A program made the translations under genes and the position numbers. A stretch of 64,000 nucleotides of DNA, taken from contig NMRA01000065.1 in assembly GCA_002633005.1 (NCBI GenBank), positions 673,066-737,065 of the forward strand, read 5' to 3'. The notes beneath the pieces are model-generated. The model searched no databases. It was given only the letters and a program-made list of their open reading frames with translations, and was not told the origin of the DNA. Origin of the DNA: Phoronis australis (Eukaryota; Phoronida; Phoronidae). Shown here piece after piece: positions 1 to 12,174 of the stretch (positions within the stretch are counted from its first letter, which is position 1; each line of letters starts with the position of its first letter).

Positions 1-290
1 GGAAATGGTTGGATAGGGTTTTTGCTCAAGTAAATGTGTCAATTAATCGAACCTTCTTGAACTTAAGATGTGTGGTGAAAGGCCTGTTACTAGTACCGGT
101 ACGTTTAGGCCGTCTCTCGCCCCACTTCCCGATGCGGCTCCGGCAGCCGACCGCCGCAGGTGATGAGTGACTCACGCGCCGGAAACGAGGTTGACAGTTA
201 CGCCAAAATAATTTGTTTTTTTTTGTCGTGGGCGACTTGTGTCTGGGGGGAAGGCTTGCAGAAGAGGTTTCATTTCTTGCCTTAGAGTTT
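1..290. other. non-coding, nothing recognised
   Basis: No open frame with domain character, no splice-consistent exon and no clear repeat could be read here. It leads into the short tandem repeat that precedes a LINE fragment. Confidence 0.4.
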
Positions 291-450
291 GAACCACTAT
301 AAATACTAAGGCGTCTACCCTGCCCCTACTGCATTGACTGACACCGAACCACTATACTAAGGCGGCTGCCCCGCCCCTGCTGCATTGACTGACACCGAAC
401 CACTATACTAAGGCGGCTACCCCGCCCCTCATACTGCATTGACTGACACC
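291..450. repeat. tandem repeat, about 3 copies of 51-55 bp
   Basis: Three consecutive copies begin at 291, 346 and 397. Each starts GAACCACTATA and ends GCATTGACTGACACC. The first copy carries a 4-base insertion and several substitutions, and the last two are nearly identical. The array stops about 100 bp before the LINE fragment at 548. I see no coding role. Confidence 0.8.
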
Positions 451-547
451 GAACCGGGCAGCTGGCGGCACGGCCAGTTGATCTTGTCGGCTGAATGTAT
501 TCTTGTATGTTGGCATCATTTTGGTTTAGTCATCGTGTTACATATAG

Positions 548-1133
548 GTGGGTTCCGAGACAAGCTTCATATCACTTTTTAAACAAAGATGCAAAGATAT
601 TGATCAGCAAAAATGGCAAGATATTTTGAACAATTCGATTAAGCTGGAAACTTACAGAACTTTGAAGTTAAATATATGTTTTGAAAACTATTTAGATGTA
701 ATTGACAATGTAAATGTTAGATCTGATATGGTAAGATTAAGATGTTCAGCGCATGCACTAATGATTGAAAAGGGTAGACACTTGAAACTTAGCAGAACAG
801 AAAGGTTATGCCCTCTCTGTGTTAGGACATATGTCGAGTCAGAATATCATTTTGTTATCGAATGCCCATTCTACGATGACCTTAGGAAACGATATTTGCC
901 TGCATGGAGCTACAACAATCCCAATGTTACAAAATTCAACAGACTCCTGACTATGGAGGAAAAAGATCTTATATGGTCAACATGTAAATATGTCCATTTC
1001 GCATTCAAGCGAAGAAGAATTCGGTTTACTTCTAGTGTTTTGCCACTTACCTTTATTGTATTTGATGATTTGATTGTAACAAGGGCCGGAGGCCTAGTTA
1101 TTGAATAAATATATATATAACTTTCTCTTCTTG
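548..1133 (+). mobile_element. 3' end of a non-LTR retrotransposon (C-terminus of ORF2)
   Basis: An open frame of 186 codons runs to a TAA at 1106-1108. Near residue 88 it has the zinc-knuckle-like pattern CPLC, then HF, then ECP, which marks the C-terminal tail after the reverse transcriptase thumb in many LINE ORF2 proteins. The catalytic RT core is absent, so this is a 5'-truncated copy. The stop is followed at once by AATAAATATATATATA, a plausible element 3' end. The GTG at 548 is only where the open frame begins and is not a real start. Clade cannot be assigned by eye. Confidence 0.7.
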
Positions 1134-2365
1134 TTTACCGACACTTTCTCTGATCACAAGGACTTAAGTAGTGCTTCAGTCCTATTCCTAGAACTGTTAA
1201 TGAACAGAGCGAATGAGTACATCTTATTTGATTGGTTAAATTCTTGTTTCTCAACTTAAGTCTTCTCATTGGCACATGTTAGTGATAAATTTGAACTGCG
1301 TGTGCATAACTGTCGTGAAAATAACAACAAAACAAAGTGCGGGTTAATACCAGGATAAAAACAAATTTAATTATTCACCAGAGTAAGGTTGTTTAATTGA
1401 TGTGACTGGTGAACATCTCTATTGTTTTTGATGAGATGGTATGTTGTGGAAGTCTATTCCAGAGTAAAACTAAAGTTCACATATACGTATAAACATGTCA
1501 TTCTCTAAAGTTCACGTGCTAATACTGGCATCTACAGAGCTCTAATCATTGTTATGAGCAATTAATGCTCTCTCAATGACAAATAGACCAAGCAGAAACA
1601 ACTAAGGAGCTGAAAATTCATGAGGGATCCACAGACACATCAATTGGTGCAATCTTAGTCTCAATAGGCAACTGGCACACCACAGGTTGTCATAGTCAAG
1701 TCCATTTTTACTCCCCTGTAACTGACTGTGTCTGTGTATCAATGCTTGTTGTTGGGCTTAGCAAGGTGTCCACTGTTTTTTTTTTCTTCTGATGATCATG
1801 GTGTTTTAATCGCTGAAACATGTCAAGCCAGTTTAAATCCCTCTTTGTTTTTATTAAAGTAAAATAGTAAATGGGAATAAAGAATTTGCGTAGTATGCAG
1901 TTCGAATATATGCTCTCTCAAAGGTATGAGAGGGTATTACGTGATCTAGAAATATGTAGGGATAGAAGGTATGTGTGGGGAATGGCAACCAGGCTGTGTA
2001 AAGTCTTCTACGGTACATAATGAGGGACACGTCTTTCTTGAAGAGTGGACCATTTGAGAGTGGTTAGCATATAGACGTAAGAGGAGTATCTGGAGTGGTC
2101 ACTTAGGGCGAATCTGGCTGCTCTACGCTGTATTTTTATATCTTGTCAATATTAAAATTGGAGCGTGTGGAGGGATCCCAGCAGAGTGAAGAGTATTCAA
2201 GTTGGACCTCGTGACTCCCACCAAGTGTAGTCCAAAGCTTTTCTCTTTCATTTGTATCTCATTCTGTAGTAGTTGCTTTTCCGCATTGAGAGTTGTACTC
2301 CCCACTAAATGTAACGTTTGCAGTCTTCAGCTACTTCTTTGGTTACGAACCCAACCTCTGCGCCG
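1134..2365. other. non-coding, nothing recognised
   Basis: AT-rich spacer with only short frames on either strand. No splice-consistent exon or repeat was identified. The sequence runs into the assembly gap. Confidence 0.4.
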
Positions 2366-3270
2366 NNNNNNNNNNNNNNNNNNNNNNNNNNNNNNNNNNN
2401 NNNNNNNNNNNNNNNNNNNNNNNNNNNNNNNNNNNNNNNNNNNNNNNNNNNNNNNNNNNNNNNNNNNNNNNNNNNNNNNNNNNNNNNNNNNNNNNNNNNN
2501 NNNNNNNNNNNNNNNNNNNNNNNNNNNNNNNNNNNNNNNNNNNNNNNNNNNNNNNNNNNNNNNNNNNNNNNNNNNNNNNNNNNNNNNNNNNNNNNNNNNN
2601 NNNNNNNNNNNNNNNNNNNNNNNNNNNNNNNNNNNNNNNNNNNNNNNNNNNNNNNNNNNNNNNNNNNNNNNNNNNNNNNNNNNNNNNNNNNNNNNNNNNN
2701 NNNNNNNNNNNNNNNNNNNNNNNNNNNNNNNNNNNNNNNNNNNNNNNNNNNNNNNNNNNNNNNNNNNNNNNNNNNNNNNNNNNNNNNNNNNNNNNNNNNN
2801 NNNNNNNNNNNNNNNNNNNNNNNNNNNNNNNNNNNNNNNNNNNNNNNNNNNNNNNNNNNNNNNNNNNNNNNNNNNNNNNNNNNNNNNNNNNNNNNNNNNN
2901 NNNNNNNNNNNNNNNNNNNNNNNNNNNNNNNNNNNNNNNNNNNNNNNNNNNNNNNNNNNNNNNNNNNNNNNNNNNNNNNNNNNNNNNNNNNNNNNNNNNN
3001 NNNNNNNNNNNNNNNNNNNNNNNNNNNNNNNNNNNNNNNNNNNNNNNNNNNNNNNNNNNNNNNNNNNNNNNNNNNNNNNNNNNNNNNNNNNNNNNNNNNN
3101 NNNNNNNNNNNNNNNNNNNNNNNNNNNNNNNNNNNNNNNNNNNNNNNNNNNNNNNNNNNNNNNNNNNNNNNNNNNNNNNNNNNNNNNNNNNNNNNNNNNN
3201 NNNNNNNNNNNNNNNNNNNNNNNNNNNNNNNNNNNNNNNNNNNNNNNNNNNNNNNNNNNNNNNNNNNNNN
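2366..3270. other. assembly gap (905 N)
   Basis: Uninterrupted run of N. Any open frame drawn across it is meaningless. Confidence 0.99.
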
Positions 3271-3667
3271 TATTTTATGAAAATTCGAAATCGCAAAATT
3301 GTACGTAGTGACTTCTCTTTGTCGGCTGTGTTGACTTTAAGGTCAATATCTTCGCACAGGAACGTCTTATCGAAATGTTTTTTTTGGCAAATTATTCATC
3401 ATAAAAAGTTCTTTAAAATGATGTATTACATGTCTATTTAGGTTTCTTAGTTTTGAAATAATAATATTTTGAACTCGCAGATTCGATTTGACAGAATTTT
3501 TACCAAAAATTTTGACACAAAAATGACATTTTCTCCGGAACCATAAGTCCAATTTAAAAAATTTTACTATCGTTATTTTAGTCTCGAAAAGAGCTTTCTA
3601 ATGATGTATATTACATGCACATTTTCTAAAATTTTTGAAAAATGCTGTCCTCCCTACCGTCAGATAA
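3271..3667. other. non-coding, nothing recognised
   Basis: AT-rich sequence after the gap with no credible frame and no repeat that I could match elsewhere in the window. Confidence 0.4.
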
Positions 3668-3975
3668 TGGACAACTCAAAGCATTTCAATTTCAGAGTAC
3701 TTTGCATCACACATTTTTTGTCTCACTGCAGCAGCCACTTGTAACATTTTTTTGACGCCCACCAATAAACACAATTAGTACCTCATGTAATAGATGCACC
3801 AGTTCACTACAATTAGTACCTTCAACTTTCCCTAATTCAATCAGCAACGTTCACGGCAAAGCATCTTTGCCGACTTTCTCCATTCACATCTGTAGTGAAA
3901 AATCACTTAGTCTAAGTTTCGAACCCGGTACCTCTTGCTTCAATGTCAGACATCCTAACCACTCGACCAAAGAGC
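3668..3975 (-). repeat. tRNA-derived SINE-like repeat, minus strand
   Basis: On the minus strand a box A-like sequence, TGGTCGAGTGGTTAGG (3969-3954), is followed 30-50 bases later by a box B-like GGTTCGAAACT (3925-3915), the spacing of a tRNA-type RNA polymerase III promoter. No intact acceptor stem is seen, so this is not a functional tRNA gene. The body continues to about 3668 and ends CTTTGAGTTGTCC. A second, plus-strand copy of the body lies at 5011-5176, which supports a dispersed SINE family. Confidence 0.65.
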
Positions 3976-5010
3976 AATTGCCTGTAGCTGTGTAGGCGAG
4001 TGATTATAAGAGAGGCCTATACATTATTGCACTGCAGACTCACCACACGTCCAACAATGCACATGCTCATCAGGCCACTCACAAAATTGGCAGAATGTTT
4101 AAACATCAACTAAAACAGAAAAAATACAGACACAGTACTCCAATAGCACATGGACTGGACACAAGCAAAATAAGCCAACCTTACCAGGGGCCTTTGAATT
4201 TCTTTCTGTTCCTCCTAAATCATCAAGTACAACCACAGAAGCACATGTATATAATTTAATTAATTAGGTCCCTTGCCCATTGGGGTAATGTACCTCAGTT
4301 TACCGAAACTTTGTCGAAACTTAGCATACCTTTCTGACTAGATAGGGATATTGAAGTTATCGCTATGACAACAGACATTGCACTTCATTCATACTCTCAA
4401 ACGAATATTGAGTAGTGGCTTCGAAGCTAACTGAAAATTGTTTGTCTGCCATTTACGTGTGTTTATGAAAATAATCAGTGTCGTTCTTCATCAGATATGC
4501 TTTCGTTTAATTTATTTACGTCCGTTTATTGAGAGCATGTCGGGTATGCTGCAATAACAAGGAACACATTTTACGAGTCTCATGTGATTGTAGATCCTTG
4601 CCGCAACCTCTACGAATAACTTTGACGAAGCTTTGCTTTTATTGCTCCCAATTCACCGAAGCTTCAGCGAGTATTGAAGTTTCGCTTTTAAATCCTACTG
4701 TTTTAAGTGAAATTTTGCTTCCAAATTAGTTACTGGAGTTAACCATTCCCACTTACCACCGAAACTTCAGTAAAAGTGAAGTTTCGCTTCTAATGGGAAA
4801 GCTACTTAAATGGTGGTCACAAAATGAGTCAAATTACAGGTCAGGGGCAATTGTGTGTTTGTGATCTTGCCATGCCAGGTCGACCTAAGGTCAACTCGTC
4901 GTGATTGCAAATTACCGTCAGGAGCCTCTCCATGTCAACGTGTTCCCTGCATCTTTTATTTGATGTAGGTGTTCAGATGTGAGCGGTCTAATGAGCATGC
5001 GCATTGTTTG
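3976..5010. other. non-coding spacer between two SINE-like copies
   Basis: Only short frames, none with domain character. Three loosely similar tracts around GAAACTTCAGTGAAGTTTCG occur near 4630-4790, but they are too diverged for a confident repeat call. Confidence 0.35.
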
Positions 5011-5176
5011 CTGTGAATGGAAAAGGCCGACTCTGACACTTTTGTCGTGAATGTTATCGATTGAATTAGGAAAATCTGGAGGCACTAATGTTTTTTATTA
5101 GTGTTGATGTCAACAGTCGCAGATAAAATGTGTGACAAAAGTTACTCCCAGATTGACATGCTTTGAGTTGTTCCGG
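5011..5176 (+). repeat. second copy of the SINE-like body, plus strand
   Basis: Shares an ordered series of blocks with the minus-strand element at 3668-3975: GTGAATGGA(A), then CCGACT/GTCGGC, GAATTAGG, GGCACTAATG/GGTACTAATTG, ATGTGTGA, and a terminal TGCTTTGAGTTGTTCC. The tRNA-like head is not recognisable here, so this is a headless or 5'-decayed copy. Confidence 0.55.
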
Positions 5177-6133
5177 AAGTGCCTGTTGGACAGCTACATT
5201 GGATAGCAGTTGTCTATCATTCTCTACTATAGTATCGTGTTAGTAGGCTGATTAGAGTGCCTGTGCTTGAACCAGACAGTACCACCTTCTCAACTGGCCC
5301 CAGTAGAGACGGTGGCCATCCCATAGGACCACCATATGCTGGAAACTTTTCAGCAAATTGTGCCTCACACTTTTGCACTGTCCTTAGTTTTTGGAGGCCA
5401 CTTATGTTGATGTCTAACTCGTACCCAGCTCAAACAAATACCCCGCAATCAAAAACTTTTTTCAAACAGTCCTTCGTTCAGTTGCCCAAATCGACAACTG
5501 GCCATTTTTACGCTGCTTGTGCCAGGGGGTTATGACAACCTATTGACCTCGCCAAAGGTCAGAGCTGCGATCATACTGGTAGACACTTAACTTTGAAAAC
5601 TGCTTGCAGTCGATAAACAGTGGTACTCATACAATTGTCGTGAAACAAAATTGATTATGTTTCCAAAAGCTGAAAAATTCCTGTTTAGTAGTGACAGAAA
5701 CAAATTTTATTTAAGTTGTGATCTAGTAATCACTGCTGTCTGAAGTTCACAAGATGTCACTGTGTAATGTCTTGTTTGCATGACATGGAAAACAAAGTTT
5801 CTCGGGTAGCTCAGCTTGTCTTAGTTGACGATTAGAATTTAGTTTCGTCAAGATTGCGTGTTACGTTCTCAATGTGTACACTCCTGCTACATTAGCAAGA
5901 CTGGTCAAGCAGGCAAAAATGCCCAGTTAGTAAAGGTGATTGAACCGATTTGGCCAGCTATTGTACGACAAGTAAAAGTGTATTTTGTTGGTTACGAAGC
6001 AAACAGTATATCACAAATAAAATCATGGTTAATGTGTGCCTGTCCTCTGGATAGTCTAGAGACTAGGGTAATTATACCATGAGAACACTACCCGCATTGG
6101 TGTTTCAGGACACCGTAACGCGATCAGATTCAG
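5177..6133. other. non-coding, nothing recognised
   Basis: Short open frames only (the longest is about 90 codons near 5257-5535, with no family character). Confidence 0.35.
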
Positions 6134-6812
6134 TAGGCTGAAAAAGTACCATTCATTGTTATCTCCCCAACCTGTTCCTGGGGTGTATGCCTTGTCGTGG
6201 CAGAACACCTTGCGTATCTCTGTGACCTCTAGAGCTCTACTGGCTGGAGTTTAAAACTCCCGGCAGGGCTACCCATGCCGGGCAGGTCGAAAGGTTGATA
6301 TCTGACGAAATTCACCCTAAACACTCCCTACGGTCATACTAGGGTTGGGCGTAAGGCCAACTCCCTTACCTAGTAAAAACATTGCTCCTGTCACCTATGA
6401 GGACAACTCTCACATTAAAACCTTGGCAGACTGGGCTGATTAGCCATGGAAGGCAGTCAGTCTGGGAGANAATAGGCTGAAAAAGTACCATTCATTGTTG
6501 TTATATCCCTAACCTGTTCCTGGGGTGTATGCCTTGTCGTGGCAGAACACCTTGCGTATCTCTGTGACCTCTAGAGCTCTACTGGCTGGAGTTTAAAACT
6601 CCCGGCAGGGCTACCCATGCCGGGCAGGTCGAAAGGTTGATATCTGACGAAATTCACCCTACACACTCCCTACGGTCATACTAGGGTTGGGCGTAAGGCC
6701 AACTCCCTTACCTAGTAAAAACATTGCTCCTGTCACCTATGAGGACAACTCTCACATTAAAACCTTGGCAGACTGGGCTGATTAGCCATGGAAGGCAGTC
6801 AGTCTAGGAGAA
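6134..6812 (+). repeat. 339-bp direct duplication around a single N (6470)
   Basis: The segment beginning TAGGCTGAAAAAGTACC at 6134 restarts at 6473 after a single N at 6470. The copies differ by a 3-base indel and a few substitutions. The second copy runs on into the LINE at 7139, so the sequence is probably that element's 5' untranslated region. A near-identical restart at a lone N suggests unmerged contig ends rather than a real tandem repeat. Confidence 0.8.
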
Positions 6813-7138
6813 GTGCACTCCGACACAAAACCATATAATGCCATGAAGACAGAGCATGTCAGCTAATGACAGTGGGCAGTCCTTCTGTTCATGTACCACC
6901 TGCCCTGCAGAAGAGAACCACACATGCACGCATTTTACCCATCATGGCCATGCAAACAGATATAAGACGGTATGGTGCTCGTCCCGTGGTTGACCTGGCA
7001 GTGACAGCGCCAGGTCCTCAGCCTTGAAAAGACCCACCTTTAGCGACTGGTGAGGCGAAACCATGACTCAACCGAAGGCAGCAAAGCTCAGCTCAATGCT
7101 AGCCAGTCAGCGTAGTCAGCTGGAAACATAAGTTACTC
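6813..7138 (+). mobile_element. probable 5' leader of the adjacent LINE
   Basis: Continuous with the upstream duplicated leader and with the endonuclease domain that follows. No intact ORF1 was found. Assigned by position only. Confidence 0.35.
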
Positions 7139-8756
7139 CACTTGCCGTTGCACAGTGGAATACTGAGGGTCTTCGCAAGAAGAAACCCTAGCTCCAAGAT
7201 TTCCTCTGAAGAGAGCAAGTGGACATCATCTGTATCCAAGAGACACATCTTACAGATGCTCATCGCTTCATCAGAGGTTACGAGCTCTTCCGACATGACA
7301 GAATCAACTGTTCCAAGGGAGGCATGCTCACCCTCGTACGGAAAAGCATCCCAGGGATAGAGATTGGGAGGTCTGTGGGAGACAATGCATTTATCGCAGT
7401 GAAAGTTTATCTCCAAGGGAGAGAAATCATCATCATCATCAACAACTACTGCCCACCTGACAAAGACCTGCAACTCAACACTCTTCCCCTGTCAAACCAT
7501 GACCTACAGTACTTATCTTAGGTGACTTTAATGGTCACTCACCAAACAGGGGATATCAAGACCTGATTGACAACGGTCTCATCCTCATCAAGAAGCCAGA
7601 TGACAAGCCAACTTGCCTGTCCCGAGCTTGGAAGACGACTCCAGACCTTGCCATAGCCACAGAGGACATCCAAAAATATGTGACTGGATTGTCACAGGCC
7701 AGTTAGGAGGCACCGACCACCTACCAGTACTATTTAAGATCTCACTACTAGAACAACCCTCGGTCACAAGAAAAGAGCCTACAAAAAGGCAAATTGGATG
7801 AAGTTTAAAAAACTGACAAACACACTGTAGAAAAAACACCATTTACTTAAAGCAAGGCATCAACATCAATGCCAGGCGGACTGCCAACTGCATCCTCCAG
7901 GCAGCACGCCAGAGCATTCCAAGGGGAAGATAAAGAGATGACAAACCATACTGGAGTGACCACCTGCAAAGTCTCCATGACCAAATAACATCAACCAAAG
8001 AGCAACTTGAAAAAGACTCAACCCTGAAAACACAGTAATCTACAACCAAGCAAGAGCTGCATTTGATCAGGAAAAGACAACAGAAATCCGTAAGTCCTGG
8101 CACGAGAAGACCAGGTCTCAAAACATGGAGAAAGACACAGGGAAACTCTGGCAGCTCACAAAACCCTAAACGACGACCACCAGTGTACTCCAAGAGCAAC
8201 GCTCCTAAAAGGAAACGGACAGACTTACACTGGGAGAAGAGCCGCATCCCTGCTTGCTGAGAATTTTAGAGATGACAGTCTCCTGGACATTCCCAGACAA
8301 AAAAACAGCAGAAGTCCGAACAAAGAAAACAGAGGAACTAAGAAAGAGACAAGAACAACAAACTCCCAGTATGACTAACAACTTCACCATGCAAGAACTG
8401 AACAGTTCCATCAGACAACTCAAGACCAAGAAGGCATGCGGAAAGGATGGCATCAGCAATGAAAAGATTCAACACCTTGGCAGTTTCACCAAACAGAAGC
8501 TTCTGGACATTTACAACCAGTCTTGGAGAACGGGGTTTTTCCAATCAGTTGGAAGGAAGCCATAACCATTCCAATCTTAAAGAAGGGGAAGGACAGGCAC
8601 AGCAAGAGCAGCTATTGCCCAGCAGCCTTCTCAGCTGCTCAGGCAAACTCATGGAATGCATGGTCAACAATATCACCTAGACAAGAACAGGCTAATTAAC
8701 CCCACCCAGTCAGGGTTCAGAAAGAACAGAAGCACAGGGAGCCAGATCACACTTTT
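7139..8756 (+). mobile_element. decayed non-LTR retrotransposon: endonuclease and start of reverse transcriptase
   Basis: Fragments in changing frames line up as a LINE ORF2. An AQWNTEGLRKK start is followed at about 7219 by VDIICIQETHL, the catalytic glutamate motif of the apurinic endonuclease, then NYCPPDKD, then GDFNGHSPNRGYQ at about 7520 in another frame, then a TPDLAIA motif. At 8390-8560 come the first RT blocks (LKTKKACGKDGISNE), then LLSCSGKLMECMVNN and TQSGFRKNRST near 8715. Several stops and frameshifts lie between them. Similarity ends at about 8756, well before the YxDD box, so the copy is 3'-truncated or interrupted. Only the endonuclease frame 7219-7521 is locally intact. Confidence 0.85.
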
Positions 8757-11700
8757 TTAATTGCAGGCGGTCTGATACAATGTGTAGCCTATAAACTTTC
8801 AAACTGGACACCCTTTGTTTTTATCTGTTTTCGTACATGAGAACATTAGTGCTGACACTCAAAAACCGTAATAAGCATTTTTAAAAGGGAATTCATGAGA
8901 CTTGCATGTTTAATAAAGCAAATTTATTGGCCGTAACATCACATCTACAAACAAGAATGTACAGTATAAAACATACCTCAACTTTGCACGATTACAAATT
9001 CATGACTGGTGCAGTTGCTTGCTAAAGCCTGTTTTGAAGTTCACCTTGGTTTGCCTTGTGAAAAGGTTGAGGTCATGCTGACATTACCCCTGATTGAGCT
9101 CTGCGAAAATGGTCAGTTTCCTATTAAGGTAACTGAACGAAGGACTGTTCGCAAAATGATTGATTGTGAGAGAATTTATTTGAGAAGAGTTTGAGACATC
9201 AATGGCCTCCTAAGGTGTCACTCTGTGAGCAAAAGGTACTTACTGTAAAGCAACTTAAGTGATGGTTTAATCAGTGTGAGGCATAATTCGCCGAAAAGCT
9301 TCTGGCGTATATGGTGGCTCTATGAGATGGCCTTTGGTTCTGTAGTCCAATTGGGGCCAGTTACGACGGGCTCAGCTGGGTGGGGGTACTGCTTATGATT
9401 GAACTTGATATTTGTGAAAGTTCAAAACTGCCATTCCAGAAAATTTGTGTTGTGAAGTTATGACAAACTGTAAAGGTTACAAGTTAATTTGCCACACATT
9501 TACTAATCTGTCAGAGTTCAGTGGTAAGTGGGAACCACTTGTTCTTTAAAAATTCATTAAACACATGACGATGATTAAGATTTGCTAGTCTTAAAGCAAG
9601 CTACATTTTGGTGACCTCATCTTTGAATTGGCAACGTTAACTTGCAGTTCTATAAAGAACCAGAAACCTGACTGCTTAAACTCGTGTCATTTACAAGTTG
9701 GGAATGCATATCAATCTAACTGCATGTTTTAACATAGAGGCCGCCACTGGTAGTGGTCTTGAAGTGATTTGACTGAAGGCCCTTTCATACTGACTTAACT
9801 CTGACTTGAAGCGTCGACATGAACTACGAAGTTAACTGAATTGGCTTGGGTTGTTAACGGACATCGAAGTAAACAGTAGGTGACACTATTGTCTTGGAAG
9901 TAATTGCAAGGTAGCACTGATGCATCGTGTGCATGCTAAGATTTTTTTGGGAACATTTACATGTGCTAGTTGACGTAAAACTTATTCCCAATTCCATTGG
10001 TGATTTTTCGAGCAAAATATTACCAGCTATTAGCGATGACGCTGCCCTTAATTATTGACGATAACAGTGGCCCCTTGTGGTAACTTCGATAGGACTGAAT
10101 TGAAGTTGCCCGTTCATTCTGCACCGCAGAGTCAACGCTCCGCTGTTAAATTGACCTGTTTACTGCGAAGTTTACTGCTGCAGTTAACTTCAATCAAGGA
10201 CTGAAGTTAACTGTTCATACTGACCGCAACTAGTTCGAACTTTGAAGGAAATTTTGAACCTGGCAAGGGTAGTTCTACGGGACTCTAATGTTTTTCAATA
10301 TTTTTCACAGGGGAATGGAGCTAATTATTCAACCCCAAAATTGAGGCGTTGAGGTTCCTGAATATAAAATTTGACTTCTTACTGTCAAGTATTAGTACTA
10401 GTACTACATTGTTATATAAATCTAATTTGAACTGCTGCAGCAGGTGGAGTTAAGTGAAGATCAACGTCTGTGTTACAGCAGACTTATGCAAATTCTTCTA
10501 AACAGTGATTCCATATTATGTATTCGTAGTCAAAACAAAGTATTGTGTTCAAAATAGAGCTGGCTGGAGTCTGAGTATGATGCCATGCCAACTCTGAGAG
10601 ACTTTGAAAGTGAAACAGTTTATTTGAATGTGTTTTGTTTTAGTTTAAGCTGTGTTTTGTTTTAGACAGCGTTGGTGCAGTGTATGCATAGACCATAATA
10701 AACTTGGCGTTTTTAGTCATTTCATTAACTGCATCATTACTTAGCAAGATGTGTGAACATTCACATTCCCTTTTAGCTCTGCTGAGTAAAGGAGTACCAG
10801 GCCACCTTTACTTGTCTTGTGGGACGTTTTAGTGTAACACAACAAGATTTTGGTAAGAAACAATTATATGTCTATGGTAAAACTGTCAGGAAAACCACAT
10901 ACGTCCACTTCCCAGTGTCATCATGGTACTTCTACATCACATGTCTGCTCGCCCATAATAAAATGTGGTGTTTAGTTAGAAGGTGGGAATACAGTGGATA
11001 GTTCCGACATGTCAGTCAAGTTAGTAATTCCAAACACAATCATATTCCACCGTCTTTGTCACACAAACATTGGTAAGAACGAAAGCGAGATGGTTTTATG
11101 ATGGAGAACTTGTAATCTAGATACAAAAGCCGCTTTTACCCGAGAGACTAAGTTGTCACCGTGTCAGTTGTCAGGCATGACTTGCTCCACTTAAGTCGCA
11201 TTTACGTACACAACATTAGATCAGTCTCAAACTGGATCAGCGTGAGTCACTTACAGGAAGACTGTCTGACCATGCTCACCTAAACAACAGCTAATGTCCA
11301 AACTATGTGGAATACCAGCTGATCACCCCATTAAATGCTATTGTACAAGTGCATTGAAAATTGAACCCCTTTCTGCCCTGTCCCAGTTGTGTTTAGACGC
11401 TACAGTGTAACTCGCTGCAACTGGCCAGCCTCGGTGTTATTTGCTACATGTTTACATGCACACTTTTACTCAATCAGCTGTTCCGTGTTACATGTAGGTG
11501 CGAGGTGTCAACTGTCTCTGGTGTATATGCAGCTAAAAAAATGGAGGACAATTGTCCCTGATACGAGCACATAACAGAGTATAGCTGAATATACATCTGT
11601 ATCAAACAAGCACAAGAGGAAAGAGATTCACCTTTGTAAAATTTGCCTCATTTTCTTTAATAGTGTCTAAATGTCAATTGGCAATTTTTATTGTTAAAAT

Positions 11701-12174
11701 TAAGTAACTGTTTAAAAACAGCTTCCTATTCCTAACACTTCACCTAAGTGGACCCTGAAAAACTTTCAAATGCAGTTGTTGTTCCATGTGGTTCAATCCC
11801 TTGGCATTTGAATTCATTTGACCCATTCCCTTCTGTCTGCTGGATGACTTTCATGTGACGGGGGCCCTTTTACTGAAAGGATGTATTCTCATGAGGGCAT
11901 GCTTGGCACTTAAGTTAAGCCAGCCTCTTTGAAGTCAAAAGAGAACACCCGGACAACACTTTGATATTGCCGCTGCTCTGAATGCAAACTGTTTCATTGA
12001 AATGTGTTCAATAACATATCACAAGGCTGTAGCAACAGTTTCTATGGTGGGTGTGGCCTGACTGTTCATGGGAACTATCCATTGACTACATGCTCTTAGT
12101 CACTTCCATACTTCTTCATTTGCATGACGCTGCGACATAACAAAAACTGTCATTTGACACGATGGTGTGTTTAT
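8757..12174. other. non-coding region with repeat debris
   Basis: No exon could be supported. A dispersed repeat is listed separately at 8791-8920. Direct tracts around TTCATACTGAC and AAGTTAACTG (9785-9835 and 10150-10220) hint at an old element but have no clear termini. The 5' exon(s) of the STRAD gene could lie anywhere in this stretch without my recognising them. Confidence 0.35.
8791..8920 (+). repeat. dispersed repeat D, copy 1
   Basis: Matches 20685-20810 in the same orientation: ATAAACxTTxxAA, CCCTTTGTTTTT, TxAGTxTTTxCGxACATG, ACATT, GACACTxAAA, TTTTTAA, GGxAATTCATxAGACT. It begins about 30 bp after the end of the LINE fragment. Confidence 0.5.

Noticed and set aside
2202-3441. Long open frames of 317-382 codons
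   Set aside because: Almost entirely N from the assembly gap.
3915-3975. Possible tRNA gene on the minus strand
   Set aside because: A and B boxes are present, but there is no pairing acceptor stem or clear anticodon arm; it sits on a repeated SINE-like body.
7843-8247. Minus-strand 134-codon frame
   Set aside because: Antisense to the decayed LINE, whose plus-strand motifs explain the region.
9776-10235. Possible transposon bounded by TTCATACTGAC tracts
   Set aside because: The tracts are in direct rather than inverted orientation and the edges cannot be defined.
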